The notes beneath the pieces were generated by a model. That model was given only the letters and a program-made list of their open reading frames with translations. It did not search any database and had not been told where the DNA came from. Both the position numbers and the translations under genes were made by a program. From an uncultured Akkermansia sp. (lineage in GTDB: Bacteria > Verrucomicrobiota > Verrucomicrobiia > Verrucomicrobiales > Akkermansiaceae), in NCBI GenBank assembly GCA_947624205.1, contig CANQJI010000004.1, forward strand, positions 1 through 60,283: 60,283 nucleotides of DNA, in the 5' to 3' direction. This document shows, piece after piece, positions 6,702-17,106 of this stretch (position 1 is its first letter; each line of letters opens with the position of its first letter).

Positions 6702-9700
6702 ATGAAACTCATTGACAACAGTAATACGCTGCTCAGGGATGAGCTTGTTGCCAATGTAAAGAGCGGAGCCAGGATTTCCCTCGCTGCCGCAAGCTTTTCT
6801 ATATACGCATACAAGGAACTGAAGGATACGCTCGAACATATCAATGAGTTGCGTTTTGTTTTCACCTCTCCCACCTTCGTTAAGGACGGACAGAGCAAAC
6901 AAAAACGAGAGTTTTACATCCCCAGGCGTGACCGCGAGCACAATCTTTATGGTACTGAGTTTGAGCTAAAACTCAAGAATGAAATGACTCAAAAGGCCAT
7001 CGCGGCAGAGTGTGCAGAATGGATCAGGAAGAAAGTGAAGTTCAAATCGAATGTCGGGGGGAATAGCATCCCCGGCTTTCTGGTAGTTGACCAACAAGAG
7101 GAGCAGCGGGCCTATGCCCCTCTTGAGTCTTTTACGTCTGTCGAGTTGGGATGCACACGTGGCAACGCCTGTTTTACTCTCATCCAGCAAATAGATGCTC
7201 CTCAGGCTACAGCTTATCTGCAGCGTTTCGATTCTATATGGAACGATCCCGGCAGACTGCAAGACGTAACAGATGAAGTGCTCGACCGTATCAGCTCAGC
7301 GTATGAAGAAAACAGCCCTGAATTCATATACTTCATCGCTTTGTACAACATCTTTCGAGAGTTTTTGGATGACTTGAACGAAGATGTCTTGCCCAACGAG
7401 GCAACTGGTTTCCGCAAATCCAAAATCTGGAATCTTTTATATGATTTCCAACAAGATGCCGTACTGGGTATCATCAACAAGCTGGAAAAGTACAATGGCT
7501 GCATTTTGGCGGATAGCGTCGGCTTGGGTAAGACCTTCTCTGCACTGGCTGTCATTAAGTACTACGAAAACCGCAACAAAAATGTCCTGGTGCTCTGCCC
7601 CAAAAAGCTGGCGGATAACTGGAACACCTACAAGGAAAACTACGTCAACAACCCCATCGCCGAGGATCGCCTGGGGTACAGAGTGCTCTTCCATACGGAC
7701 CTTTCGCGAACAAAAGGCGAGTCCAATGGTATCGACCTGCGCAGGCATAACTGGAGCAATTACGACCTCATTGTTATCGATGAATCGCACAATTTCCGCA
7801 ATGGAGGGGCTTCTGCCGTGGCGGAAAAAGAGAACCGCTATTTGCGTTTACTCAACAAAGCGATAAAGACCGGCACAAAGACCAGGGTGCTGATGCTTTC
7901 CGCAACACCTGTCAACAATCGTTTCGCCGACCTTCAACATCAGCTTGCCCTTGCCTATGAGGGAGATACTGACTTGATCGACGACAAGCTGAATACAACG
8001 CGCGATATCAATACAATTTTTCGCGAAGCTCAAAAAGCATTCAATGAGTGGAGTAAATTGCCTCAAGAAGAGCGAACAACCGAATTGTTGCTTCGCATGC
8101 TCGATTTTGACTTCTTCGAGGTTTTGGATAGCGTCACCATAGCGCGTTCCCGCAAGCATATCCAACAATATTACAACACGGAAAAAATAGGAACTTTCCC
8201 CGGAAGGCTCCCACCGGACAGCTTGCGTCCAGGATTGACCGACTTAGACGATGCTATCACGTTTGACCAAATTTTTGAGTCCCTCATGGAGCTTAACCTT
8301 CGTGTTTACACCCCATCCCATTACCTCTTGCCAAGTCGAAGAGGGAACCATTTAGAAGGAGGGAAACACTCCGGACTTACCCAGGAGGGACGTGAAACCG
8401 GTCTCCGGCGCTTGATGGCCACTAATTTACTCAAACGCTTGGAAAGTTCCGTTTATTCGTTCCGTCTGACGCTTGGCAGAATTCGGGAGTACATCAGCTC
8501 AATCCTCGATGTCATCGATAAGTATGAAAATGGGGATAAATCTGCCACTGTCCGGGAAACAAGCCCCAATGAGGATTGGGACGATGAAGATGAGGAAGCC
8601 GAGGACATGTTCAGCGTGGGCAGACACACCCCCATTGCTCTGGAAGACATGGACTTGGTATCATGGAAGCGAGACCTGTCGTCCGATGCAAACACACTGG
8701 GGCGTCTTATCTGCATGCTTGAGGATATTGATGCTTGCCATGACAGTAAGCTTCAACTCCTGCGCGAAACGATTTGCAACAAGCTGAAGACCACCCCATT
8801 CAATCCGGGTAACAAGAAGGTCCTTTTGTTCTCGGCCTTTGCTGATACGGCACAGTACATTTACGATAACCTATCCTCATTCTTCAAGGATGAATACGGT
8901 ATAGACTCAGCGCTTGTGTCAGGCTCCGGGAAAACAAGAACCACAATTAAAGGGCTCTCTACGGATATAAATGATGTCCTAACCTGTTTCTCCCCAAAGT
9001 CCAAGGAAAAGCATCTGCTTATGCCGGATAGCAACGCAGAAATTGACCTGCTTATCGCTACGGACTGTATTTCGGAAGGCCAGAATTTGCAAGATTGCGA
9101 CTGCGTCATTAACTACGATATTCACTGGAATCCCGTGCGCATTATTCAACGCTTCGGTCGTGTAGATCGCCTGGGTAGCGCCAATGCCTGCATAAAGCTG
9201 ATCAACTTCTGGCCGGATATTTCTCTCGATTCTTACATCCGCCTCAAAAACCGAGTGGAAACTCGCATGGTAGCCACCGTGATGACGGGTACCGGTACGG
9301 GCGAGGATAATCCCATTGATGAAAACAACTCCGGCGACTTGGAGTACCGCAAGCAGCAGTTGGAACGCTTGCAAAAGGAGGTGGTGGACTTGGAGGATAT
9401 GTCCGGCGGCGTCTCCATCGTGGACTTGGGGTTGAATGGATACAGGCTCGAGCTGGTCGAGTATCTGAAATCTCACCCCGAGCTGGAAAACAAGCCACGT
9501 GGCATGCACGCTGTTGTCGCTGCTACGGACGATTGCCCACCCGGTTGCATTTATGTGCTGCGGAATGTCAACGATAGCGTCAATATCGACAACCGCAATC
9601 GCATTCACCCGTTCTATCTGGTTTATATTAGCGAACAGGGAGACACTGTATGCGACTACCTGAACCCTAAGAAGCTGTTGGACTTCATGTGCCTGCTCTG

Positions 9701-9944
9701 CCGCGGCAAGCAAGAGCCCTTGTCGGGACTCTGCCGGGCATTCAACAAAATGACCAGGGATGGACGCAATATGCGTTCCCTCTCCGTCCTGCTCAGTAAA
9801 GCTATCGATTCGCTCATATCCACGCGTCACGAGAGCGATATGGATAGTTTGTTTCGGCCCGGTGGCACCACTGCCTCCGCCACCGGCATAAAAGGGCTTG
9901 ATGATTTCGAGCTTGTCTGTTTCGTCGTTGTCCGCCGACCATGA
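6702..9944 (+). CDS. SNF2/RapA-like helicase with degenerate PLD-like N-domain
   Basis: A 1080-residue superfamily 2 ATPase. Residues 1-130 resemble the phospholipase D-like domain that precedes many defence helicases, but I see no HxK(x4)D motif, so that domain is probably non-catalytic. The helicase core has Walker A SVGLGKT (272-278), DESH (360-363), SATPVNN near 400, and motifs V/VI ending QRFGRVDRLGS (about 816-826). It starts a run of same-strand genes overlapping or nearly abutting the DUF4391, Mod and Res genes. This suggests DNA translocation or remodelling as part of one restriction complex. There is no clear ribosome-binding site before the ATG. Confidence 0.85.
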   Translation: MKLIDNSNTLLRDELVANVKSGARISLAAASFSIYAYKELKDTLEHINELRFVFTSPTFVKDGQSKQKREFYIPRRDREHNLYGTEFELKLKNEMTQKAIAAECAEWIRKKVKFKSNVGGNSIPGFLVVDQQEEQRAYAPLESFTSVELGCTRGNACFTLIQQIDAPQATAYLQRFDSIWNDPGRLQDVTDEVLDRISSAYEENSPEFIYFIALYNIFREFLDDLNEDVLPNEATGFRKSKIWNLLYDFQQDAVLGIINKLEKYNGCILADSVGLGKTFSALAVIKYYENRNKNVLVLCPKKLADNWNTYKENYVNNPIAEDRLGYRVLFHTDLSRTKGESNGIDLRRHNWSNYDLIVIDESHNFRNGGASAVAEKENRYLRLLNKAIKTGTKTRVLMLSATPVNNRFADLQHQLALAYEGDTDLIDDKLNTTRDINTIFREAQKAFNEWSKLPQEERTTELLLRMLDFDFFEVLDSVTIARSRKHIQQYYNTEKIGTFPGRLPPDSLRPGLTDLDDAITFDQIFESLMELNLRVYTPSHYLLPSRRGNHLEGGKHSGLTQEGRETGLRRLMATNLLKRLESSVYSFRLTLGRIREYISSILDVIDKYENGDKSATVRETSPNEDWDDEDEEAEDMFSVGRHTPIALEDMDLVSWKRDLSSDANTLGRLICMLEDIDACHDSKLQLLRETICNKLKTTPFNPGNKKVLLFSAFADTAQYIYDNLSSFFKDEYGIDSALVSGSGKTRTTIKGLSTDINDVLTCFSPKSKEKHLLMPDSNAEIDLLIATDCISEGQNLQDCDCVINYDIHWNPVRIIQRFGRVDRLGSANACIKLINFWPDISLDSYIRLKNRVETRMVATVMTGTGTGEDNPIDENNSGDLEYRKQQLERLQKEVVDLEDMSGGVSIVDLGLNGYRLELVEYLKSHPELENKPRGMHAVVAATDDCPPGCIYVLRNVNDSVNIDNRNRIHPFYLVYISEQGDTVCDYLNPKKLLDFMCLLCRGKQEPLSGLCRAFNKMTRDGRNMRSLSVLLSKAIDSLISTRHESDMDSLFRPGGTTASATGIKGLDDFELVCFVVVRRP

Positions 9945-10576
9945 TCACGCTTCCTTCCAAAGCCGTGCTTCATCGCGTCGTCCCGCAGAAGAAATTCTAC
10001 GGCAAGGCTCATCTCTCGACTGCGTTAAAAGCTAAAGCGGCAGAGCAGATCGAACAAATAATCTGGCTGGCGCGTTTAGCTCCGGATACCATCAACGTCG
10101 CCCCCGGCAATGCCGTGGAGGAAATCCAGGTTTTTCACCTCATGCTCCGTGCGCCGGAGCCGGATCCCTCCGTACTGAAACTTATTGAGGAGGCTATTCC
10201 CTACCGCATCGTTTTCATTTTGGAATATCAGGGGAAAAAGCGTCTCCTCATGTACTACAAGGAAGATAAGGCAAAAGGCGGCATCAAGGTGCGCCGCGCC
10301 TTTTCTTCGGATTGGCTTGCCCACGACGTTCCTATTTTGTCCATCCAAGGGCTGGATATGGATGCGGTCTATGAAAGCTTCATCCGTCAGCTTGCTGGTG
10401 ACGTGTTGATAAAGGGTGTACCTTTGGCTCAGGCTATTGATGCAATGGAGCAAGAGGAGAGACTTCGTGGCGAAATCGCCTCACTTGAACGGAAGCTGGC
10501 CAATGAAAAACAGCCCCGCCGCAAGCACGATTACTTCGACCGACTGCGAACTCTAAAACTCAAGTACTATGAATAA
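9941..10576 (+). CDS. DUF4391 protein of the restriction operon
   Basis: A 211-residue protein that I match to the DUF4391 family by its overall sequence and context (FYGKAHLS near the start, IPYRIVFILEYQGKKRLLMY near residue 85). Its C-terminus is a charged coiled coil (about 165-205, ending in LKLKYYE). It overlaps the helicase stop by 4 nt (ATGA) and the methylase start by 8 nt, so all three are translationally coupled. From memory, such proteins are found between an SNF2-type helicase and type III R-M genes; their biochemical role is not established. It may be a scaffold or specificity adaptor (inference). Confidence 0.7.
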   Translation: MITLPSKAVLHRVVPQKKFYGKAHLSTALKAKAAEQIEQIIWLARLAPDTINVAPGNAVEEIQVFHLMLRAPEPDPSVLKLIEEAIPYRIVFILEYQGKKRLLMYYKEDKAKGGIKVRRAFSSDWLAHDVPILSIQGLDMDAVYESFIRQLAGDVLIKGVPLAQAIDAMEQEERLRGEIASLERKLANEKQPRRKHDYFDRLRTLKLKYYE

Positions 10577-12458
10577 GTTAAAAATGCAGAGTCCCGATGG
10601 GATTGCTTCCAACGTTGAGAAAATTGCTCGCCTCTTCCCGAATTGCGTCACGGAGCATTTAGACAAAGCTGGCAAGCCGGAACTTGCCATTGACTTTGAA
10701 AAACTGCAAGCCGAACTCAGCAATGATATGATTGCCGAGGGCGAGGAACGCTACCAGTTCACTTGGCCGAATAAACGTGCAGCGAATCGCTTGGCCAACA
10801 CCCCCACCACCATGACACTTCGCCCCTGCCGCGAGGAAAGTGTTGATTTCGACCATACCCGGAATCTTTACATTGAGGGGGATAATCTTGAGGTACTGAA
10901 GGTACTCCGCGAGACTTATCTGGGCAAGGTAAAGATGATTTACATTGATCCACCTTACAACACGGGTAACGACTTTGTGTACAACGATGATTTTGCACAA
11001 GGTAAGGACGAATTTGAACAACGGAGCGGCCTGTTTGATAACGAGGGGAACCAAACTATCGACCGCATGCAGCGGAATACCGAAAGCAACGGGCGATTCC
11101 ATACAGATTGGCTCAATATGATGTATCCGCGTTTGAAGGTTGCGAAGGAGTTGTTATCTGAGGATGGGGTGATTTTTATTTCGATAGGCGATGAAGAAGT
11201 CGGCAGCTTAAGAATAATATGTGACGAAATATTTGGTTCGAATAATTTCAGAAATCAAATAATAATTAGGCGTGGGGCTAAGTCTGTACAGGCACAATTT
11301 GAAACATGGGATAAGCTTGGAAAGGATTTTGAGTACATACTATTATATACAAAATCATCAACATATAGGTTCCCTAGGCAAATTAAAGAACTTACTGAAA
11401 TAAGATCCGGCACATGGAATAATCATTGGCGAGGAACAGATCGTCCTACTATGCGTTATCCCCTATTGGGTATAGAACCCATTTCGGGGCAATGGAGATG
11501 GAGTAAGGAGCGTAGTTATGCTGCTGTGGCCAATTATGAAAGAATGGTAAGAGAATTGGGAACAGAGACTATTTCTGATATTCAGATTGAAAGTTGGTTA
11601 AAAAAACAAAATGAGCAAGTTGATTTATTGAAATTGTCTGACACCGGCAAACCCGTGCATTATATACCAGCTTCAGATACAACCCTTCTGAGTAGTTCGT
11701 GGATGGATTTGCTGGTTGGGGCTTCGTCTGAAATCAATAGTTTATTCGACAACAAAGTGTTTGATACGGCTAAACTAACTTCAAGTATCATTAGAATGAT
11801 GGGATTTACCGGAACAGACGCTCTTGTTCTCGACTTCTTCTCAGGCTCTGCTACTACGGCTCATGCCGTGATGCAGCTCAACGCTAGGGATGGCGGGAAC
11901 AGGCGCTTTATTATGGTGCAGCTTCCTGAACTTTGCGATGAAAAGAGCGAGGCCTACAAAGCGGGCTATAAGAACATCTGCGAAATAGGCAAGGAACGCA
12001 TCCGGCGCGCAGGGAAGAAGATAAAGGAAGAGTCCGGCTTAGCAGGGAAAAACCTTGATATCGGCTTTCGGGTACTGAAACTTGATACGTCCAACATGGA
12101 GGACGTGTACTACACGCCCAAGGACTTCAATTCACAAACGCTCTTCAACGAAAATGTGAAGCCGGACCGCAGCAACGAGGATTTGCTCTTCCAAGTGATG
12201 CTTGATTTGGGTGTTGAGCTTTCTGCCAAGATAGAAGCAAGGCAGATCGCAGGCAAGACAGTTCATTTTGTGGATGATCATTATCTCGTAGCTTGCTTTG
12301 ACAGTGACGTGAATGACAGCGTCATCAAGGAGATAGCAAAACTGCACCCTGTTTATTTCGTGATGCGGGATTCCTCGGCAGCAAGCGACAATGTGATCGA
12401 CAACTTCGAACAGATATTCAGGCATTACTCACCCGATACCACTTGCAGAATCATTTAA
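10569..12458 (+). CDS. Type III restriction-modification Mod (adenine-specific DNA methyltransferase)
   Basis: A 629-residue N6-adenine methyltransferase that modifies one strand of an asymmetric site and provides sequence recognition to the Mod-Res complex. The order is beta-class: catalytic DPPY (127-130, in YIDPPYNTGND) precedes the SAM-binding motif DFFSGSATTAHA (about 421-432). The region between them includes the target-recognition domain (about residues 205-410). It is conspicuously AT-rich compared with its flanks (for example about 33%, 38% and 27% GC in the 60-base blocks from 11221, 11281 and 11341, against 53% at 11881), suggesting domain exchange. No simple-sequence tract typical of phase variation was seen. 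Confidence 0.93.
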   Translation: MNKLKMQSPDGIASNVEKIARLFPNCVTEHLDKAGKPELAIDFEKLQAELSNDMIAEGEERYQFTWPNKRAANRLANTPTTMTLRPCREESVDFDHTRNLYIEGDNLEVLKVLRETYLGKVKMIYIDPPYNTGNDFVYNDDFAQGKDEFEQRSGLFDNEGNQTIDRMQRNTESNGRFHTDWLNMMYPRLKVAKELLSEDGVIFISIGDEEVGSLRIICDEIFGSNNFRNQIIIRRGAKSVQAQFETWDKLGKDFEYILLYTKSSTYRFPRQIKELTEIRSGTWNNHWRGTDRPTMRYPLLGIEPISGQWRWSKERSYAAVANYERMVRELGTETISDIQIESWLKKQNEQVDLLKLSDTGKPVHYIPASDTTLLSSSWMDLLVGASSEINSLFDNKVFDTAKLTSSIIRMMGFTGTDALVLDFFSGSATTAHAVMQLNARDGGNRRFIMVQLPELCDEKSEAYKAGYKNICEIGKERIRRAGKKIKEESGLAGKNLDIGFRVLKLDTSNMEDVYYTPKDFNSQTLFNENVKPDRSNEDLLFQVMLDLGVELSAKIEARQIAGKTVHFVDDHYLVACFDSDVNDSVIKEIAKLHPVYFVMRDSSAASDNVIDNFEQIFRHYSPDTTCRII

Positions 12459-12470
12459 GCGCTGATTGGT

Positions 12471-15400
12471 ATGAAATTCAAATTTAAAATTCAGCAATAC
12501 CAGACGCAAGCCGTGGAAAATACGGTGGCGGTATTTGCTGGGCAGCCCGCGCACCGCGAGACTAAATATCGCATGGATCCGGGGCGTTATGCGCAGCAAC
12601 AGCTTGCGCTGGAAGAAGGCTACTGCAATCATGAGGTCGAATTAAAAGATCCGGACTTGCTCAGGAATATCAACGCGGTACAAAATTCGTGCGATATCAC
12701 CCCTTCAACATCCTTATCGAAAAACTTGGGCAGGGTGAATCTCGACATTGAAATGGAGACAGGCACGGGCAAGACCTACGTCTATATCAAGACGATGTTC
12801 GAGCTGAATAAACGATATGGCTGGAGCAAGTATATCATCGTGGTGCCAAGCATAGCCATCCGCGAGGGTGTGGCCAAGAGTTTCAGAATGCTGGAGGAGC
12901 ATTTTATGGAGCACTATGGCAAGAAAGCCCGCTGGTTTATCTACGACAGCGGCAATCTGCAACGGCTCGATAGTTTTTCCAGCGATTCCGGCTTGCATGT
13001 GATGATAATCAACACCCAGGCCTTTGCCGCCTCCATGAAGGAGGGTGGCAGAAGCAAGGAAAGCCGCATTATTTACTCAGAACGCGATGAGTTCGGAAGT
13101 CGCCGCCCGATAGACGTGATTGCCGCGAACCATCCCATCATCATCATGGATGAGCCCCAGAAAATGGGCGGGGATGCCACGCAATCCGGTATCAGGCGAT
13201 TCAATCCCCTCTTTGTGTTGAATTACTCGGCCACGCATAAGACAAAACACGATACGATCTATGCGCTGGACGCGCTGGACGCTTACCGGCAGAAACTGGT
13301 AAAGCGCATTCATGTGAAAGGGTTTGAGGTGAAGAACTTAGCCGGTACTAGCAGTTATCTGTATCTGGACAGCATCATACTTTCTCCCAAACATCCACCG
13401 ATGGCGCGAATTGAAATCGAAACCAAAGCGGCTTCCGGCGTCATTGTTCGCAAGATAAAGACCTTCGGCGTGGGAGATAAGTTGCAGGAGGCATCCGGCT
13501 TGGCTCAATACGATGGATTCACCGTTTCGGAAATCTATGCAGGTGGTGCTGTCACTTTCACCAATGGGGTCACCATTCGCAGTGGCGAAGTCATTGGCGA
13601 TACCAACGAACTGAACATGCAGAGGGTGCAGATTCGTGAGACCATCATGGCTCATTTTGCCAAGGAGCGGGAATTGTTCAAGCGAGGCATCAAATGTCTG
13701 TCTCTTTTCTTCATCGACGAGGTGGCGAAATACAAAAGCTACGATGAAAAAGGTAACGAGGTAAAGGGAGTGTTCCAGAAGATATTTGAAGAGGAGTATG
13801 CGCAAATCCGCGACACGGAGTTGAACTTGTTTGATACGGAATACAACGACTACCTACTCCGCTGCGCAGCTGAAGAAGTGCATCGTGGGTACTTTTCCAT
13901 CGACAAGAAGACAAAGAGAATAGTGGATGGAAAGGTGGATAAAAACGGTCTTTCCGATGATATCTCAGCCTATGACCTTATCCTGAAAAATAAGGAGCGT
14001 CTGTTGAGCTTTGAAGAACCGACTCGTTTCATTTTCTCCCACTCTGCCTTACGTGAGGGCTGGGATAACCCCAACGTGTTCCAGATATGCACCCTGCGTC
14101 ATAGTAATTCAACCACCAATAAGCGGCAGGAGGTAGGCCGCGGCTTGCGTATTTGTGTGGATAAGAACGGAACACGCATGGATGCCGAATTGTTGGGGGA
14201 TGAGGTGCATGAGGTTAACCGTTTGACCGTAATAGCCAATGAGAGCTACGCCGACTTTACCAAGGCTCTGCAACGAGAAACGCGAGAAGTGTTGCGAGAA
14301 CGCGCTATCAAGGCAACGGTCAGCTATTTCACCGGAAAACAAATCAAAGTGGGAGAAGAGTCCCACACCATTACCGAGAAAGAAGCCAGCCGCCTTATTG
14401 TGTATCTGGAAGACAACGGGTACATAGATGATTTCAATAACATTACATCCGATTATAGGGAAGCTGTAGCCAACGATACCGTTAAGCCTTTGCCTGCACA
14501 GTTGCAACCCATTTCAGAAGGTGTCAAACAGCTGATTAACGCTATCTTTGATCCGAAATCCTTGGATGATATGGTGGTTGAAGTAAAACCTGCCACATCT
14601 GAAAATAAACTGAATGATAATTTCCATAAAGCCGCATTCCAAGACTTGTGGAACGAAATCAATCATCAGTATGTCTATACCGTGAGTTACGATAGCAATG
14701 AGTTGATAGAGAAAGTCGTTTCCTGCATCAACATGAGTCTTGATGTGAAGCAGCTTCGCTATATCATGGTAGAAGGGCTGCAGAATGAAGAAGATGTTGT
14801 GGAATTTGGCAATACTCACTCACAATCAGGCAAATTAACCATTGTATGTACTTCAACTGTACGTTACGATCTGGTGGGCGACATTGCGAAAGGGGCAAAG
14901 CTTACTCGCCGCACAGTCGTGAAGATATTAAAGAAAATCGATGAGAGCAAGCTGCGCCTTTTCAAAAACAATCCGGAGGAGTTCATTCGCAACGTGATTC
15001 GTATCATACAGGAACAGAAGTCCACGATGATTGTGGAGCATATTCACTACAACATCACAGAGGGTAAGTATGACAGCGACATCTTTACAGTGAAAAACAA
15101 GATGGATTTCGACCGCGCATACGATGCCAAAAAGAACGTTACCGATTACGTGTTCTGGGACAGTAAAGGCGAACTCAAATTTGCCCGGGATCTGGATGAA
15201 GCAAACGAGGTTATCGTGTACGCCAAACTGCCACGCTCCTTCCAGATTCCAACCCCGGTGGGAAATTACGCGCCCGATTGGGCAATAGTTATGCAGCAGG
15301 AGGGAGTGAAGCACATCTTCTTCATTGCCGAAACCAAAGGCTCCATGTCTTCAATGGACTTGTCCGCCATTGAAAAGGCAAAAATTGAATGTGCTGAAAA

Positions 15401-15491
15401 ATTGTTCAATTCCATCTCGACAACCAATGTCAAATACCACAAGGTTGCGAGTTATCAAGATTTGATAGACTGTATAAATCATTTATCCTAA
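12471..15491 (+). CDS. Type III restriction enzyme Res subunit
   Basis: A 1006-residue ATP-dependent endonuclease subunit. The helicase core has Walker A METGTGKT (95-102), the DEAD-like box MDEPQ (226-230), NYSATHK near 252, and motif VI QEVGRGLR (553-560). The C-terminal PD-(D/E)XK nuclease is intact: PD at 935-936 and ETK at 954-956 in a FIAETKG strand. It begins 12 nt after mod. Together Mod and Res should cleave DNA carrying two inversely oriented unmodified sites. All catalytic motifs are present, so restriction is probably active. Confidence 0.93.
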   Translation: MKFKFKIQQYQTQAVENTVAVFAGQPAHRETKYRMDPGRYAQQQLALEEGYCNHEVELKDPDLLRNINAVQNSCDITPSTSLSKNLGRVNLDIEMETGTGKTYVYIKTMFELNKRYGWSKYIIVVPSIAIREGVAKSFRMLEEHFMEHYGKKARWFIYDSGNLQRLDSFSSDSGLHVMIINTQAFAASMKEGGRSKESRIIYSERDEFGSRRPIDVIAANHPIIIMDEPQKMGGDATQSGIRRFNPLFVLNYSATHKTKHDTIYALDALDAYRQKLVKRIHVKGFEVKNLAGTSSYLYLDSIILSPKHPPMARIEIETKAASGVIVRKIKTFGVGDKLQEASGLAQYDGFTVSEIYAGGAVTFTNGVTIRSGEVIGDTNELNMQRVQIRETIMAHFAKERELFKRGIKCLSLFFIDEVAKYKSYDEKGNEVKGVFQKIFEEEYAQIRDTELNLFDTEYNDYLLRCAAEEVHRGYFSIDKKTKRIVDGKVDKNGLSDDISAYDLILKNKERLLSFEEPTRFIFSHSALREGWDNPNVFQICTLRHSNSTTNKRQEVGRGLRICVDKNGTRMDAELLGDEVHEVNRLTVIANESYADFTKALQRETREVLRERAIKATVSYFTGKQIKVGEESHTITEKEASRLIVYLEDNGYIDDFNNITSDYREAVANDTVKPLPAQLQPISEGVKQLINAIFDPKSLDDMVVEVKPATSENKLNDNFHKAAFQDLWNEINHQYVYTVSYDSNELIEKVVSCINMSLDVKQLRYIMVEGLQNEEDVVEFGNTHSQSGKLTIVCTSTVRYDLVGDIAKGAKLTRRTVVKILKKIDESKLRLFKNNPEEFIRNVIRIIQEQKSTMIVEHIHYNITEGKYDSDIFTVKNKMDFDRAYDAKKNVTDYVFWDSKGELKFARDLDEANEVIVYAKLPRSFQIPTPVGNYAPDWAIVMQQEGVKHIFFIAETKGSMSSMDLSAIEKAKIECAEKLFNSISTTNVKYHKVASYQDLIDCINHLS

Positions 15492-15493
15492 AT

Positions 15494-16990
15494 ATGCTTG
15501 CTCTTAAACTTGATGAAACGTCTGGAAAGAAAAGAGAAGCCTTAATGATGCTCTTTTTGGCTTCGGAATACGGGTGTGTTGAGCTTGTAGATGAAGCTCT
15601 TGAAAAATTTGAACAAGTAGAGAACTCTCGTTTCAATCATATTGGTTTATATGTGGATGACGAAGGACTCACTGCATTAATGCGCGCAGCAAAGCATGGA
15701 AAAGAGGAGACGGTAAGAAGATTGTTGGAGGCGGGAGCTTCAGGATATCATAGGGATAAAAGGAAACGGACAGCATTGATGTGGGGTGTATTATCCGGGA
15801 ACCCGGAGGTCGTGCGTCTATTGGTATCGACCTCTAATGTAAATGATTGCGATGACTTGGAGAATGAGCCGTTATTTTATGCGTTGGAGGGAGGAAAGGC
15901 AGAAATTGTGAGATTGCTTCTTGAGAATAAAGCGTCTACAACTCATGTGCGATATGGGGTAGGAGGAGTGGTGGCGTATGCAATCAGAAAATCGACACGT
16001 GAAGTCGTGGAATTTCTTATTGAGGCAGGACAAAAACTTAACGGGGAAGATGGCAAGCACGGGGATGCATTGCACGAGGCAATTGTGAGAGGCGATGTTA
16101 GAATAGTTGCCAAATTGTTGGAGAGGGGTGCCAACCCGAACTTGCCGCCTCTTGTCGGTATGCTCCCTGTGCAGATAGCCATGTTTTTGGACGAACCGGA
16201 GTTGATATGTTTGCTCCTCGATGCAGGAGCATGTGCCGGAGTCTCCCTTCCAAACGGGGAAACGCTGAGAGAATGGGCAACACGAAAGAGACACGGTGGA
16301 ATCCTTGCCTGGATTCAAAAGAATGATGACGCAAAAGAAAAACTGGATGAAGCGTTACTGAAGGCGGCGGAGAATGCTTCTGCCGATCTGGTGGAACTCT
16401 TGGTGCAAGCAGGAAGTACCACAGAAAAGCGTGACGCGCAGGGAAGAACACCTCTTCTCGTGGCAGCAGAACATGGAGATGTTTCTTCCTTAAAGATTCT
16501 TATTCAGCATGGAGCAAATGTCAATCAAATGGATTTTGAAGGTCAGAACGCTCTCCATATTGCAATTAGAAATAGTAAGAAAGAAGCTGCCCTGGCTTTG
16601 TTGGAATCAGATATCGATATTAATAAGTTTTCCCAAGGCGGATTGTCTCCACTTATGTGGGCGGCAGCGAGGGGAGAGGAGGAGATATTGCGCCGACTTA
16701 TTGAAAAGGGAGCTGAACTGGATATTGGAGTGGATGAAAGGGCTTTATCATGGGCCGTCCTCGCTGGCCAGACAGAGAGTGTTCGGATACTGCTAAATGC
16801 CGGTGCCGAGCTGAATAAAAAAGGTGAAAGGTTGTTGATGAAAGCCATTAGGGCCCCTATGGAGTTAATTAAGCTACTGATGAGGCGCGGGCTTCTCCCA
16901 AAAGAAGGAGAATTTAAATGGGCAAAAATATTGGCGAGTCCGGAGGTGACGAAATACCTCGAATCTGTGCCGATGTACGAGAAGTCATAG
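15494..16990 (+). CDS. Ankyrin-repeat protein attached to the restriction operon
   Basis: A 498-residue protein with about twelve ankyrin repeats (for example GLTALMRAAKHGKEETVRRL at about residue 56, then GRTPLLVAAEHGDVSSLKIL and GGLSPLMWAAARGEEEILRR). No signal peptide, membrane segment or enzymatic domain is visible. The start codon lies 2 nt after the res stop codon, so co-transcription is likely. Ankyrin arrays bind other proteins. Its position suggests either an accessory or regulatory partner of the Mod-Res-helicase system or a later passenger. Codon use is more AT-rich than in res. Confidence 0.8.
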   Translation: MLALKLDETSGKKREALMMLFLASEYGCVELVDEALEKFEQVENSRFNHIGLYVDDEGLTALMRAAKHGKEETVRRLLEAGASGYHRDKRKRTALMWGVLSGNPEVVRLLVSTSNVNDCDDLENEPLFYALEGGKAEIVRLLLENKASTTHVRYGVGGVVAYAIRKSTREVVEFLIEAGQKLNGEDGKHGDALHEAIVRGDVRIVAKLLERGANPNLPPLVGMLPVQIAMFLDEPELICLLLDAGACAGVSLPNGETLREWATRKRHGGILAWIQKNDDAKEKLDEALLKAAENASADLVELLVQAGSTTEKRDAQGRTPLLVAAEHGDVSSLKILIQHGANVNQMDFEGQNALHIAIRNSKKEAALALLESDIDINKFSQGGLSPLMWAAARGEEEILRRLIEKGAELDIGVDERALSWAVLAGQTESVRILLNAGAELNKKGERLLMKAIRAPMELIKLLMRRGLLPKEGEFKWAKILASPEVTKYLESVPMYEKS

Positions 16991-17106
16991 ATATTGCACC
17001 CCCTCCAAAATATCGTTCCTTGTCGTGTTAATTGACGTTAGCTGTTATATATCAATAGATTATAACAATAAAAGCATCCGTAATTTTCCCCTATATTCCC
17101 CCTTTT

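Noticed and set aside
6702..7090. Active phospholipase D nuclease domain at the helicase N-terminus
   Set aside because: The domain resembles the PLD-like module in position and composition, but no HxK(x4)D motif can be found.
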